Shown here piece by piece: positions 22,602-33,752 of a DNA stretch of 64,000 nt. The translations under genes were made by a program, and so were the position numbers. This DNA comes from Bursaphelenchus xylophilus (taxonomy: Eukaryota > Nematoda > Chromadorea > Rhabditida > Aphelenchoididae): assembly GCA_904066235.2 (NCBI GenBank), contig CAJFCV020000004.1:1860001-1924000 (forward strand), in the 5' to 3' direction. The notes beneath the pieces are model-generated. The model saw nothing but the letters and a program-made list of their open reading frames with translations, was not told the origin of the DNA and made no database searches. Within the stretch, counting starts at the first letter, position 1. Each line of letters opens with the position of its first letter.

Positions 22602-25600
22602 ATGCATTCCTCGGTGAATCCGCGTCGCCGCGCCACTTCCGCTCCTCCGCCGTCCCGATTTGAGGCGACGCTGACACAAAATCCGACTGAATTGTCGGGT
22701 CGTGTGTCCAGAAGAGATCAGAACAGTGTGTCTCAGTCCAATTCGAGGAGCAGAAGTTCGCAAAGAAGTCCGCGGACTCCACCCGGAGCTGTTGTGGTAA
22801 GGATAATACATTTTTGTGGGGTTAGTAGTCCGGAAATGAACCTAGATATATGAAACAATATATTTCTTGACCCTACTAGTTTTTACGTAGTAAGTTGTTC
22901 CAGTTTACCCTAAAATCTCACCATTTTTCTAATTGCGTTGTCTTGGCAGCCTGCGCCCGATCTATTTCGTCAAGATCTTGATTTTTTTTGTAAAACCGGA
23001 GTCGCTGTATCATAACTAGTTAGAAAAAGTTGAGTTTACACCGTATCTTCCTTTTATCCCAACTATTTTTGCGTTTTATTTCACGTCAGACATGTTTCAT
23101 CTTATACAACGGGCAAATTCTCGAATTTTTATTATTTTTTTATTTTTTTGGAATTTTTTTTGAAAATATGGAATTTCTTTCAATTTTTAGGTCCGTTTCC
23201 ACTGATTTTTCGACTCGAATTTACTTTTTTCGACGATTTTATTATCCATGGTATTAAAATTCCAAATTATCAGAAAGAAAATTTTGTTTTCAGATCTACA
23301 CGGATGGCTCATGTCACGGCAACTACGCGTCGGGAGTGGGCATCTATTTGGGTGAGAACCATCCCTTGAATTTGTCCCAGCCGCTTCACAGCAGCCTTCA
23401 TTCCAGTGGATTGGCTGAGATCAAGGCCTGTCAGATCGCACTGGAACGGCTGAAAAATTGGCCTGGCTATCGGTAAGAGCTGGTTTTATATTTCTTTGTG
23501 TTGAATTTTAGGGAATTTTTCTTCGATTTTTGTGAGGGTTTTTGGTTTTTAGGCTTGAAAATAAAAAATTTTTGATTTTTGTTACCTAAAATCTTCGGAA
23601 AATTCATTTTTCGATATTCAGAAAGCAATCCAGGGTTGTTTCCACAATTTTTGTGTCACATATTGACGGTTTGTTGATTTTTTCACTATAAATTTTCAAT
23701 TTCTGGATGTTTTGTTACCTAAAGTTACATAAATATTTGATTTTTGCAAATTTCTAGCAACGAACATGTTGTAATCCGAACTGACTACAAGCCGTTGATC
23801 GACATCCTGATCTCTCGCCGTCCCGCCACCTACAGCACGGAGATTGCGGAGGTGCGCCGTTTGGCCGAGTCCTTCCCGAATGGCGTCACTTTCCAGCACA
23901 TTTACGGTCATAATGGGCATGCGGCGCAGGAGCGAGCGGACGAATTGGCTCGACTGGCGACTGTCGGACAGCGGAGAGCTCGGAGTGCGTCGCCGTTTGG
24001 CGCGCCGCAGGCTCAGAATCAGGATCGATCGAGGTGGGTCTAGTGCAATGTAATGGAGATTTTGAGGGGAACTGGGGTTGAATTGACGAGTAAATTTTGG
24101 TTGGGGTATTTTGAGCGATTATCTGAGTGCTAGGCCTTCCGGAAAGTCGCCGGATTGAAGTCGGCGACACGCACTGTGCAAAAACAAAAGTTTTCTTTGC
24201 ACTGTGCAATTTCTTGAGTTTTTCACCGTGCAATAGGCTTTTTTGGGTTGTCGCTCGCACCCTGACTTTTTTCGCACATTGCAAACGCTAAAAATCGGCA
24301 AAATATACGAGACCGGATATTTCTTCAAACCAAAAATTCGTAATGTTAGGGCCAAAGTGACGGATCTGATCCAGTGGCAAAAAAGGTACCATTTTGCATC
24401 CGGGAAGTATCAAAAATATAGGAAAATACCTCCCTCTCCAAGTGAAAAAACTCTGATTTCAAAAACTCGCCAGCTCTTTTTGTGATAGAGAGGGCCCTTC
24501 AAAAAGGAGTTTTTGACTTGGAGAGGAAGGTATTTTAGTACATTTTTTTTACTTCCCGGATGCAAAATGGTACGTTTTTTGCCTATGGATCAGGTTCACT
24601 TTGGCCCTAACATCAAAAATTTTTGGTTTTAAGAAATATCCGGTCGTGTATTTTTTTGCTGATTTTTGCGTTTGCACTATGCGAAAAAAGTCTGGGTGCG
24701 GGCGACAGCTCAAAAAAGCTTATTGCACGGTGCAAAAAGCAAGAAATTGCACAGTGCAAAGAAAACTTTTGTTTTTGCACAGTGCGCGTCGCCGATTTCA
24801 GTCCGCCGACTTTTCGGAAGACCTACGGTGACGGATTGATCCAGTGGCAAAAAAACGTACCATTTTGCATTCGGGAAGTATAAAAAATGTGGCAAACTGC
24901 TTCCCTCTCCCAGTGAAAAAACTCCGGTTTAAAGGGCGCGCTTTTGAAATCGGGGTTTTTTTCACATGGAGAGGGAGGTGTTTTGCTACATTTTTTATAC
25001 TTCCCGGATGCAAAATTATACGTTTTTTGCCACTAGATCAGGTTCCTCACTGTAGTAATATAAGTAATTCTAAAATCAGACTTATTTTCTATCGCTCGGT
25101 CTTTCAGATCCCGCTCCAGAGAGCGCAGTCGGTCCCGTTCGCGCCAACGTTCCCTGTCCCGACAGGGCCGCAAAGGCGCCGGCGTCGAGATTTACATTCC
25201 CCATCGCAGTCCGAACGAACCTCTGGATACGGCTCGTCCCACCACCAGCCTGGCAACCACCACTCCGAGCACGACCACCACCCGCCCCGCGGCTCCGATT
25301 AGCTCCGAATCGTCGGTAGAAATGCCGCAATGGCCGTTTCAGGCGGAGGAACGGCCAAGTCGAAGTCGAGAAGTGGTTCGGAGGAACCGACCAAGGTAAA
25401 ATACGGTGTACCCACTGTCGGCAATTGTTTGGCGATCAAATTTTTCAGTTTGAGCTAAACTTTGAGAGATGAAGGTTTTCGTGGTGGGACCAAAACAGTA
25501 GAGATTTTTTTAAAAATTTTTGGGTAAAATACGGGCATCATTCTTATGCTGTTTATTTCTAAGTATTTTTCAATGCAAGTTTTTTTTGCTGTTTTCGTGG

Positions 25601-26732
25601 AAGGACCCAAAATCAAAAGAAAATTGAAAATTATGATTTTTTGATTTTTTTAAATTTTCTTTTCAGTAGTGCCAATTACCTGACTGGACTCCCGACCCCG
25701 GCCCATGCCCGAACCCGGACTACGGTAAATCCAAGGCGCGTCTCTACCGAATCAAATGCAACCAATCTGTCGGACCTGCAAACGATCCCAACAGGAAGCG
25801 AAATTCAAACTGGAAGTCAAGCCTCAACGGCTCGAGATGCCTCAGTGTGAGTTTTTAGAGGCATTGAAGTGTTTTAGGTGAGGTGACATTGTATACGATG
25901 AAAAGTGTCGTTTTTTATGGAAGTAGTTGTGAGCATGTTTCATCGTATAAAATGTCACCACTTTGTTTTATATGTCATTTAGTATTAATGTATTCGTATT
26001 TTACATTGAATTTGGTAAAATACGACGGGTCATTCTGACGCTTTTATGTTGTAGATGTGCCATCGTATAAAATGTCGCCTTCCCCTTAATTCATGCTAAT
26101 TTCAAAATTTTAGCTCGTCCAATCCTTCCACATATAACAACGTACATAGAATTAATGTTATGGACCACGGCTTCGTTTCGGACACCGGCTCTTTTAACCA
26201 AAATCGAAGCCGCTCCCGCTCCGCCAACTCGCGGAATGTGCCTAGCCCGCCAAGTCCTCATGGCCGCCCCCAAAGAAGCATCTCGGGAGATGCGACCAAC
26301 TCGAATACAGCCGCCCGAAGACGTTGGCGTCGCAGAAGGGACCGGGATTCGGCGAGAAGAAGAAGAATGAACCGAGCCTCGGACTCGAGTGGAAGAAGAA
26401 GTCAGAGCCGAAGCCAGAGCCGTTCCAGAGCAGCTGCAGCCCCTCTGAATGTCCGTGCAAGCAGAGCTGCAATGAATCCACGTTCGTCGGCAAGTACAAG
26501 GTCGGCTGTTCAATTGCCTCCGCAAACCCGGCCCACAGCCCTTCGAATGCAGCCCGTGAGACTGTTCGGGCCCGGCCATGGAAACCCTAGTTTGATTGGA
26601 CCCCAACAAAAAGTAAACCCATCCTCTGGCCGAGCTCAACCCCCTCGGCAAGGCCAAAATCAAACATCGAACAGAAATTCAACCTCCGGAAAGAGTTCCG
26701 CATCGTCGAAAGGGTTCTTCTTCAAGAAATAA
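22602..26732 (+). CDS. RNase H1-like protein with an Arg/Ser-rich tail
   Basis: Six exons: 22602-22796, 23294-23472, 23758-24033, 25108-25395, 25667-25846 and 26114-26732. All splice phases agree and give 578 aa. Residues 66-200 are an RNase H fold: IYTDGS (D69), GLAEIKA (E107), VIRTD (D134), IYGHNGH (H176) and ERADELARL (D186). That is the full D-E-D-H-D set of type 1 RNase H, which cuts RNA in RNA-DNA hybrids. No hybrid-binding domain is seen. Residues 217-235 (RSRSRERSRSRSRQR) and about 404-476 (RSRSRS, RRRWRRRR, SRSQSRSR) are RS/Arg-rich, as in splicing factors; the rest is Ser/Thr/Pro-rich. The start is provisional because the frame is open upstream. It is not obviously a retroelement RNase H: no reverse transcriptase adjoins it and the introns are ordinary. 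Confidence 0.8.
24130..24825. mobile_element. large palindrome (family D arms) with a MITE C at its centre
   Basis: The outer arms start GGCCTTCCGGAAAGTCGCCG and pair with CGGCGAC...GGAAGACC at the right; both contain the GCACTGTGCAAAAACAAAAG block. The pairing continues inward (TAGGGCCAAAGTGA / TCACTTTGGCCCTA) to a family C copy at 24356-24600 sitting exactly on the symmetry axis. It lies in the third intron of the RNase H gene. Confidence 0.7.
24824..25054. mobile_element. MITE family C, full copy
   Basis: Ends TACGGTGACGGATTGATCC and complementary GATCAGG...CTCACTGTA; TA at both edges. It abuts the large palindrome and ends 53 bp before the acceptor of exon 4 of the RNase H gene. Confidence 0.7.
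25870..26095. repeat. family G repeat with CATCGTATAAAATGTC motifs
   Basis: Inside RNase H intron 5. Contains two TTTCATCGTATAAAATGTC-type motifs plus a degenerate inverse copy (GTGACATTGTATACGATG). A longer diverged copy lies at 26935-27235. Confidence 0.55.
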
Positions 26733-26738
26733 GAGGAG

Positions 26739-26744
26739 AATAAA
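26739..26744 (+). terminator. poly(A) signal of the RNase H gene
   Basis: AATAAA, 7 nt after the stop. Confidence 0.55.
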
Positions 26745-26934
26745 TTTGATTTTGTGATTGCTTTCGGGTTTTTTATAGTCTGGCACTATTTTATATTTAT
26801 CGGAATTTACCCACGCTCCAAAAGATGTTTTCAGAAAGTGTCAATAGACAGTTTGCAAAGCTTTCTTGGACAGCAAATTTGTCATAATTCCGTCATCGTG
26901 ACACGTTTGGAAAAAATATTACGAGGGTGATGAA

Positions 26935-27235
26935 AGGAAGTCTCAACCGCCCAGAAATGTCACTGTGTGAAGTTTTAGAGGCATTGGAGGTGTTTCAGAT
27001 GCGGCGACATTTTATACGATGGAAGTTCGCGGTTTTTATGCAAGTGATTTTAAGCATGTTTCATCGTATAAAATGTCAGCACCTTATTCTTTATGTTATT
27101 TTTGGCATTGTTGCGACGTGATTCTTTGTATATTTACATTTTCTTTGGTAACATACCACCGATTACAGCGCCATTTTTACGCTGTAGACATTTCATCGTA
27201 TAAAATTTCACTTCGTCTTAATCCTTGCCAAGATT
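26935..27235. repeat. duplicated exon-intron junction of the RNase H gene plus family G repeat
   Basis: Words here (CTCAACCGCCCAGAAATGTC, GTTTTAGAGGCATTGGAGG, GCGACATTTTATACGATGG, CATCGTATAAAATGTC) follow the same order as 25829-26095, spanning the end of exon 5 and most of intron 5. The copy is diverged and non-coding. Confidence 0.6.
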
Positions 27236-28089
27236 CTGCTACAAATTTTCTGCTTATATTACGCAATATTTTCGGCGTAAAATTTTTTCTGGCGATTTTG
27301 TCAGCATCATTTGCACTTGAATAGAAATTTGCCGGGGTTGGCGCCTCTACCAAAATTACGAAGAATTTCTTACGCGATAAAATCTTATAAAAACCCCTCG
27401 AATGGCCCTTTTTCGCTTTTTTTGATCCGAGGGGAAATTCGCCCCTTTTTGTCACTGATTTTTTGGCGGCCAAAGGAGCGTCTGCGTTTCGGAGTTTTGT
27501 CCAATGAGGTTATTGGTGTTTTTTGTTTAAAAATATATTGTGAATTAATTTTCAGAGCTCTTCTTTCTATGTACGTATATATTAATATTTCTGAATATAT
27601 ATTTTTGCGTGAAAAGGCGATTATACTACATATATAATAATGTAAATATTTCAAAATGTTATATATATTTTTGTTATTTTTTATGTTCCTACGCCCCACG
27701 GGAAAATTAAACATTGATAAAAAAATAGCAGTGGTCGACTGAAAACAATTTTAAAGGGAAAAAATATGGCAAATTCGTATTTTAAGATGCAGAAAGCATT
27801 TGTTTGTTCGCGAAATAAAATTTTATTGATGGTGATACATCAGACTGAAATTCATTGAAAATTTTGAAATATCTCTTGGTCTTTTACAAATGTGGCCAAA
27901 TCAAAAAATTTTGGACAAGTTGAAAAAAATAAGGCCAATCAGGAAAATGTGGCTTAATAATGCAAAAATTCCAAAATCTTGGAAAATCTGGCCAAATCGG
28001 AAAAATTTGGCCAAACCATCAAGGCCACATTTTTTTGATTAGGCCAAGTTTTTGCTCATTTCAATGAACTTTCGTCAAATTATACCCAT
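27236..28089. other. intergenic, AT-rich
   Basis: Repeated GGCCAAATC/GGCCAAACC words at about 27890-28050 suggest a worn simple repeat. No gene is supported. Confidence 0.4.
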
Positions 28090-28331
28090 TGCACGTCAAT
28101 CCAAAATAGAAGAAAAAACTTCCCGCCCCTTTTTGGTGATTCGTTCAAAACGAAATGCCACTATCCGATAAAAAGATTTTTCTTATCCTTCTTCTTGCTT
28201 TTCGAGAAAAATCAATTCTTTTGGGCGAAAAAAGTGCCGATATTTTCGCGACATTTCGTCTCTATTTTAAATTAATGAAAACGATACGGAGTTTCGAAAC
28301 GGTTCAGGAAATGCGCTGGATTGACGTGCAT
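28090..28331. mobile_element. palindromic MITE, TGCACGTCAA family
   Basis: Starts TGCACGTCAATCCA and ends TGGATTGACGTGCA, perfect 14-bp terminal inverted repeats. Related to the element at 440-669. Confidence 0.6.
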
Positions 28332-28495
28332 TGGCATTGACATCTCTAAAATTCTAAAAATTCGGTAAACGAAGCAAAATAACCTTAAAAATACGAAGTA
28401 TCACGTTATTTTAAGAAGTTATTGTGTATCAATAAACTCGTAATTATATTAGCTCGAGTTATGTCTTACAGGACAAGCATTTATCCAACTATAGG

Positions 28496-29300
28496 ATGGC
28501 TCGCGGATACGGAATTGCGACTAGTAGAAAGGGACGTAAAATCAGTAAGTGTTTGGAGACGATTCGAGATCTGGATGCGACTGTCGGCACTTTGCGGGCC
28601 AACGTTGAAGACCTGAAAGAACGACTTCAGGCTTTGGTAAACGCACCGATGGTAGTGGTACGCAGCGGCAGTGGAAGCCGATCGCGAGTTGCTGAAATTG
28701 GTCAGAAGTGTTGCATACGTCTACCAGGTCCTCCTCCGTGATGCAGCTAAATCCGCACAAGCAATGGAGGTACAAGTGAAGCCATGGGCTCCCTCCCCCT
28801 TGGATTTACTCTGGAAGAGGCGAGTAGTTTAGGGACTCACGGATCTATTCGACATATACCTACCGATTCCAACCATTGCTGGCAAGGCTCATCAGCAGCG
28901 CGGTGTATGACGGCCACCTAGAGTTTGCTGGAAACGTCAACCACACCCGGAATTAGTCAACTTTTTCCAGTCGCCCAACCCATTCATCCTCATTGATTGC
29001 CAACAGGAATCTGTGAAGTCGGGTGTCTCGCAGGACAAACCCGCTCAAAGAGAGCTAGCCCTATACGTAGTCCAGAAACTCCTGCGCAAGGTTACTGCTG
29101 TGAAGAATGGAGAATTGACTGTGGCCCTCATCTCGGCCGATGCAGCAGCACGACCAGAGCTCCATGAACCGGTCGCCCGGCTGCAGCGAGAATACCCCGA
29201 GGCCAATCTCTCGCTGAATACGGTCGATTCGGCCCAAGGCCGCGAGTTTGACATCTCCATCGTCCTCCTAATTCGATGGCCAAAGCGGGGGCGCCGATAA
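28496..29300 (+). pseudogene. UPF1-like superfamily 1 helicase remnant (C-terminal part)
   Basis: The clearest piece is about 29010-29280: LALYVVQKLLRKVTA, LTVALISADAAARPEL, then SLNTVDSAQGREFDISIV. The last matches the conserved VDSxQGxExDxVI motif of UPF1/DNA2/NAM7-type helicases. Upstream, 28496-28740 encodes a helical charged stretch and 28790-29000 reads as protein only if stops and frame changes are bridged (FDIYLPIPT, then NPFILIDCQQES). After 29300 the frame breaks repeatedly. This is a dead fragment, not a gene. Confidence 0.55.
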
Positions 29301-30640
29301 GTCGCGGTGTCTTGTGGCCAGATCGGAGAGGCCGATAAACGATGGGAATCGGTCTCTTTGGAATGTACAGTAGCGTTTGTTTTTCGTCTCCGCAAGAGAA
29401 CATAACAAATTTCGTAAGAAAACTGAACTAAAACTGCGCCTCGCGCACTACAAACGAAAGGCGAGGTGTAATAGGATTCCTGGACGTGTTGAACGAAGCC
29501 CTCAGTGACGCGATCTCTGCAACCAACGCTGAGGCAACAACTGGTGTAGAATTCACTTCTCGCACTTAAAATTATGCTCACTACGTGCTCAATGGTCGTC
29601 AAGGTAAGTCAACTCCAAGGAAAAGAAAGAGGGCAAAGGAGTAGGATTCGTGGACAACGAATCTTTCTAACCGGATAAATATGCGATAATTTTCAGCGAT
29701 TGAACCAAATGGGTTCGTAAAATCAAGAGTGTTATGGAGTCCCCAAGATGGGCTGAACGAAGCCGACTAAACTGAAGTTGCTGAAGCCAATGCGGATAAT
29801 GCGCCCGAGGGCGTGGTGAGCGAAAGTGGCCAAGATGGAGCTCCGGTGACTATGTAGCTCCCGACGATGGTCTACACTATGGAGAGTGGTGTCGGAGGAA
29901 ATACTCTCACTTAAAACATCTTCAAGAGAAAGGTTGGCCGGTCGGACGGCGCTTTCGGACCCGCGCAGCCCGGGAGGCAGCGGTCTCCCAGTTGCGCGGC
30001 CTGGCTCCGCCAGTCTTGCGGGCCGCTCGCGGACACCGGCGGTCCAGGCGGCCGGCTTGTTGTTTTTGTTGTTGGTGTTGTTTTTGTTGTCGTAGTTGTT
30101 TGTTTGTCTTCTTCTTTGATGATGAAATTTCTTTTCCATTGATAAATTCTTGTTGAAAAGTCAGATTGTGGTTCTTGAGGGTGGGAAGAGGGAGGTGCCG
30201 CACATCAGCTACCAAATTTTTTTTTAAATTGAAAAGTTTTGTTTGGAGGTTCTATTAGCATTGGCCCATATAGGGAGTATCCTCTTAGTTTTCTATTTTT
30301 CGTTACTGTTTTCTTTGCGCTTCAACGCACTGTTGCGCTTTTGCAGGTAAAATCGGACACTCCTCAGTTTTTCTGCCAAAGAATGTGGCGTTATTCATTT
30401 TATTTTGCATGGGATAGACTCTACACACGATTTTAGGTTTTTGAATATAATCTATATTTCCAATAAAAATGTAATAATAACAATCTTTATATTGCTTTAT
30501 ACTCATGTCTTATATAAATGTATATATATATATTGTATATAATACTTCATATAATATTTTCCATGTTCTGGTTGAGCCAGGTGTTTATTTACATATAATA
30601 CCATATACATTACTTTACTTTATACAGTAATAAGGCGCGC
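29301..30640. other. decayed sequence, GC island and AT-rich tract
   Basis: 29300-29700 has short open pieces (for example GFLDVLNEALSDAISATNAE) probably continuing the helicase remnant. 29930-30062 is an abrupt GC-rich island followed by a TTGTTG-rich microsatellite to about 30110. 30240-30640 is AT-rich with a TATATA run near 30520. No intact gene. Confidence 0.45.
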
Positions 30641-31480
30641 AGGAGTCGGATCAGAATATGGGCCAAGGCATTCCTACGGTACCTTCCAGATCATAAGAGG
30701 CCACAGCGCTTGGCCAAAATTAGAAGAGAAAGGCAAAGGAATGTGGCCTGATCGAAGGCACCGCCTTATCGCCGGGACAGCCCGATCAAGTGTCCGAAAC
30801 TCAAAGTGCCTGTATAAAAGATCGGGGCAACGAAGACGCAAGTGTCCAAACCAGGCAGTTGAGGCATATTTGCCTTGGGTGCCACAAGAGAAGAGTAGTA
30901 CGGAAACACGCCAGAGTTCATCCAATTTGGGACTAAGGAGTCTAATAGCCACATCACAATGCCGGTGGGGACAACTGTTGAAGTTTTGGAGTATGCAATG
31001 TCATCAATTCGGAAACGAACGTAAGCATTTTGCGTGGGATGGCAGGATCCAGGGTACAAGGTATGGCTGGCCTTCCTCATCCAAACGGAATTGCGTGGAC
31101 GGAGGATCACCGCGCAGTTGTTTCAAGAGTGGTGTACACACGTAAGCTCGCCGCTTCAGCCGCTGCCTCAGCAGTCCGTACAATTCCGCGTCTTCGCGTC
31201 CCTCAGTTCGGAGGGCCTTGAGTTTTCGGTTTTGGCCGAAAGACAGCATGAGATAGTCACTTTCCGGAAGCTGATTCGCCAAGCCGCTGATCTAGATGAT
31301 TCACAGAAGGCAGCCGGCCGACATCTGGAGAACCCAAATTCCGTAACCATCGTTGCAGCACCTGCTGGCACCGGAAACACGAGAGCGCTGTCTATCTACG
31401 TCAAACTTCCTTTATTATTTTGGCCGCGATCGGTCGTGTCTTCTTTATCTTGGATTTTTAAACATGTCTGAGCTATGTTT
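30641..31480 (+). pseudogene. UPF1-like helicase remnant (P-loop region, copy 1)
   Basis: Open at about 31110-31470 with ERQHEIVTFRKLIRQA, then SVTIVAAPAGTGNTRALSIY. This is a Walker A motif in which the essential Lys of GKT has become Asn. Pieces upstream (PVGTTVEVLEYAMSSIRKRT, about 30960-31020) are in other frames. The broken frames and lost Lys mark it as inactive. Confidence 0.5.
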
Positions 31481-31554
31481 AAAAATCAGCTCCCTCGGGG
31501 ACTGGCAATTCGCCTCCTACTAAAAAAGCAACCGCTAGTCTAATTGCTACTGCG

Positions 31555-31915
31555 ATGAGTACTCTTGATTGTAAGTTTACAGCTGAAGAGAGTTTAATCG
31601 AAGACCGCAGCGACTATCGGTCAGCAATCAATGGCCAAGGGGCGCCACTCAGTCAGTCTTTGGGGAAGCAACTGGCCGGACGGCCGATGTTGGCGGCTGT
31701 CGGGGGACCAGGAGATACGGTACGGTCTACGGACCAGCCGTAGCAGCTGGGGCCGGCAAAACACGAGCATTATCAATATACGTAAAGCTTTTGTTGCAAG
31801 CTAGGTTGGCCAAAACATCCTCATTACGGCTGAGACCGTCCAGTCCATGATCAAAGCATTGAAGGCGCAAGACCTCGATGAAGATTCAATTATACATGGA
31901 TGACATTAAGCTCGT
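31555..31915 (+). pseudogene. UPF1-like helicase remnant (P-loop region, copy 2)
   Basis: After bridging frame changes it reads GAGKTRALSIYVKLLLQA, then NILITAETVQSMIKALKAQ. The first part is a second copy of the same P-loop segment as copy 1, here keeping the GKT Lys. The 5' half is shifted and stops follow. Confidence 0.5.
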
Positions 31916-32235
31916 AATCTACTCTCTTTGAAAATGAGCTTGGCGCGACAATGGGAGTCAAGACCTTCCGATAAACTGCGTCATAAATAAGAATTAAGGT
32001 GACTCAATCTTCCATCCATATACGAAATATCATTGGTACTATCAAACGTAAGTATTTTTCAAAGGAAGTGTCCCAAGTCACTTCTAATTCGCAATGTCAC
32101 CATACCTTCTTACGTGTTTTTTACGGTAAGAGTTTTAACTTCCTACAATGTTAATGCTATGCCGTAAGACTAAAAAACCCCGTTTTACATAGTCTACATA
32201 AAAGCTAGATTTAAATAAAAGCCGGGTTGGCGCAT

Positions 32236-32475
32236 ATGGATTTGGTCGAGGAACAACGAATTCGACTTGCAGACAAGGAATTAAGACTGGAAGAGAGGGA
32301 TAGCGAGATCGCTGAATACGTAATGGTCAAGCTGAAATCTTCAAACAACTGCCGTTGATGGATTACGCAACTTATGGATGAGATCTCACCAGCCGTATAC
32401 ACCACGCATGGAAAATTTGTCACAAACTTACTGAAGAAGAGCAGAAAGCCGTGAATGGGCTGAAGAAATATTGAA
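32236..32475 (+). pseudogene. coiled-coil protein fragment
   Basis: Starts MDLVEEQRIRLADKELRLEE, a strongly helical charged frame, then stops at about 32358. A second open piece follows in the same frame (WITQLMDEISPAVYTTHGKF). Probably another broken piece of the preceding remnant cluster; family not recognised. Confidence 0.3.
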
Positions 32476-32505
32476 AATAGCCGAACACTATTTCTAAAAC
32501 AAAAG

Positions 32506-33752
32506 TACAGGGTGTACCAAAAAAATGAAAACTTGTTTTTATAGCTATATTTTTTCGGAGAATCAAAATTCAGCAAAAGTAACGGTCATGATTGGTAACA
32601 TAGAGCATTGTTTATAACATATTCAATCTGTTTCACAGTGGCTGCCTTTGCTGGCGATAGAGAGCTCCAAACGTGACGTAAAATTTTGGGGTCCGGGCCG
32701 CAGCTTTTTAAGGGGGAAATTGGTCCCGTTCTTGGCGCATCATTTACTTTGCGACTCCAAACTTTTGTGGAGCATAGTACAGGTGCTGGCCTTCTATTTA
32801 GAAAAATATATAGTCCATTGGATTCAGATCTGGCGAGCAGGTGGTCATTTCGCAGGCGGGATAAAATCGGGAAAATCGGTCCCATTTCGGGTCCTGAGTC
32901 GATTTTGCCTTGTGAGCCGGCGCTGAGTCCTGTTGAAACGCCAAGTTTGCATTGCCAAGGTTCTGCTGAGCTCACGGAAGCACGACAAAATAGAAATTAA
33001 CGCGGCGCTAGTACTTTGTCCCATTTATTCACGAAAAACATGGAATTCTTGCCGCTGGCACAAATTCCGCCTTAAGCAATGACGACCCGGATTTTGGTGG
33101 TATTTGACGATGGCCAACAGGCTAGGAGCCTCATTGGAGCAGATTCTATCATTCCGGTGGTTGTGTATCCGCTAAATATTGAACCGCGAACTGAATGCGC
33201 TCACGTCTCGGAGCTGCGGCCCACCCCTTTCACTTTCCGACATTTTTGCGCTGTACGCACTTTCTCTCGACTTTAAAGATCTGAATTTTTTAGAGCTTGT
33301 ATGACATGAGGTTGAGCTCGCCTTTGACTATTCGGCCGAGCGATCGGTCGCTGATGTCAGTCTCAAGGGCAAGTTTTTCTTGAAAATCGCGGATTTTGCT
33401 GTGGGGGATCTTTCGGTTGAAAGCAGCGCTGGCGGTGCGTTTTCTTTCACTTCCTGGGCGCTTACTATCCGTATCAAGCTCCTTGGGCCTCGTGATTACT
33501 TTCGACACAACGTTCTTTCTATACCGAGCAAATTAACTGTTCGAACAGCTCCAAAAACAAGTCCAAAATCGAGGTCCCTTTGTTTGAAGTTCAAAAAAGA
33601 CAGGTGGATTAATCGATATGGGAGTAAAAATCAAAACATTAGGACAGAAAAACACAGAGAATTTTGTAGTAATAAACTTTTTTGGCTACACCGAACCATG
33701 TTCGCGTCAGGACAAATGAAAAAAAGTTTCCATTTTTTTGGTACACCCTGTA
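32506..33752 (-). mobile_element. decayed Tc1/mariner transposon
   Basis: TA-flanked, ends CAGGGTGTACCAAAAAAATG and complement. The minus strand keeps transposase parts: an N-terminal DNA-binding piece at about 33508-33290 (RPGSERKRTASAAFNRK, SDRSLGRIVKGEL) and a catalytic part near 32960-32790 reading AFQQDSAPAHKAKSTQD and SPDLNPMDYIFF when frameshifts are bridged. These hold the second and third acidic residues of the DDE/D triad. Stops and shifts show it is inactive. Confidence 0.75.

Noticed and set aside
21990..22811. 273-codon minus-strand frame
   Set aside because: It runs through the intron of the membrane-protein gene and across the divergent first exon of the RNase H gene; only the MTAPEF onward part looks like real protein.
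29045..29602. 185-codon minus-strand frame over the helicase remnant
   Set aside because: The plus strand carries a recognisable helicase motif; the minus frame is its shadow.
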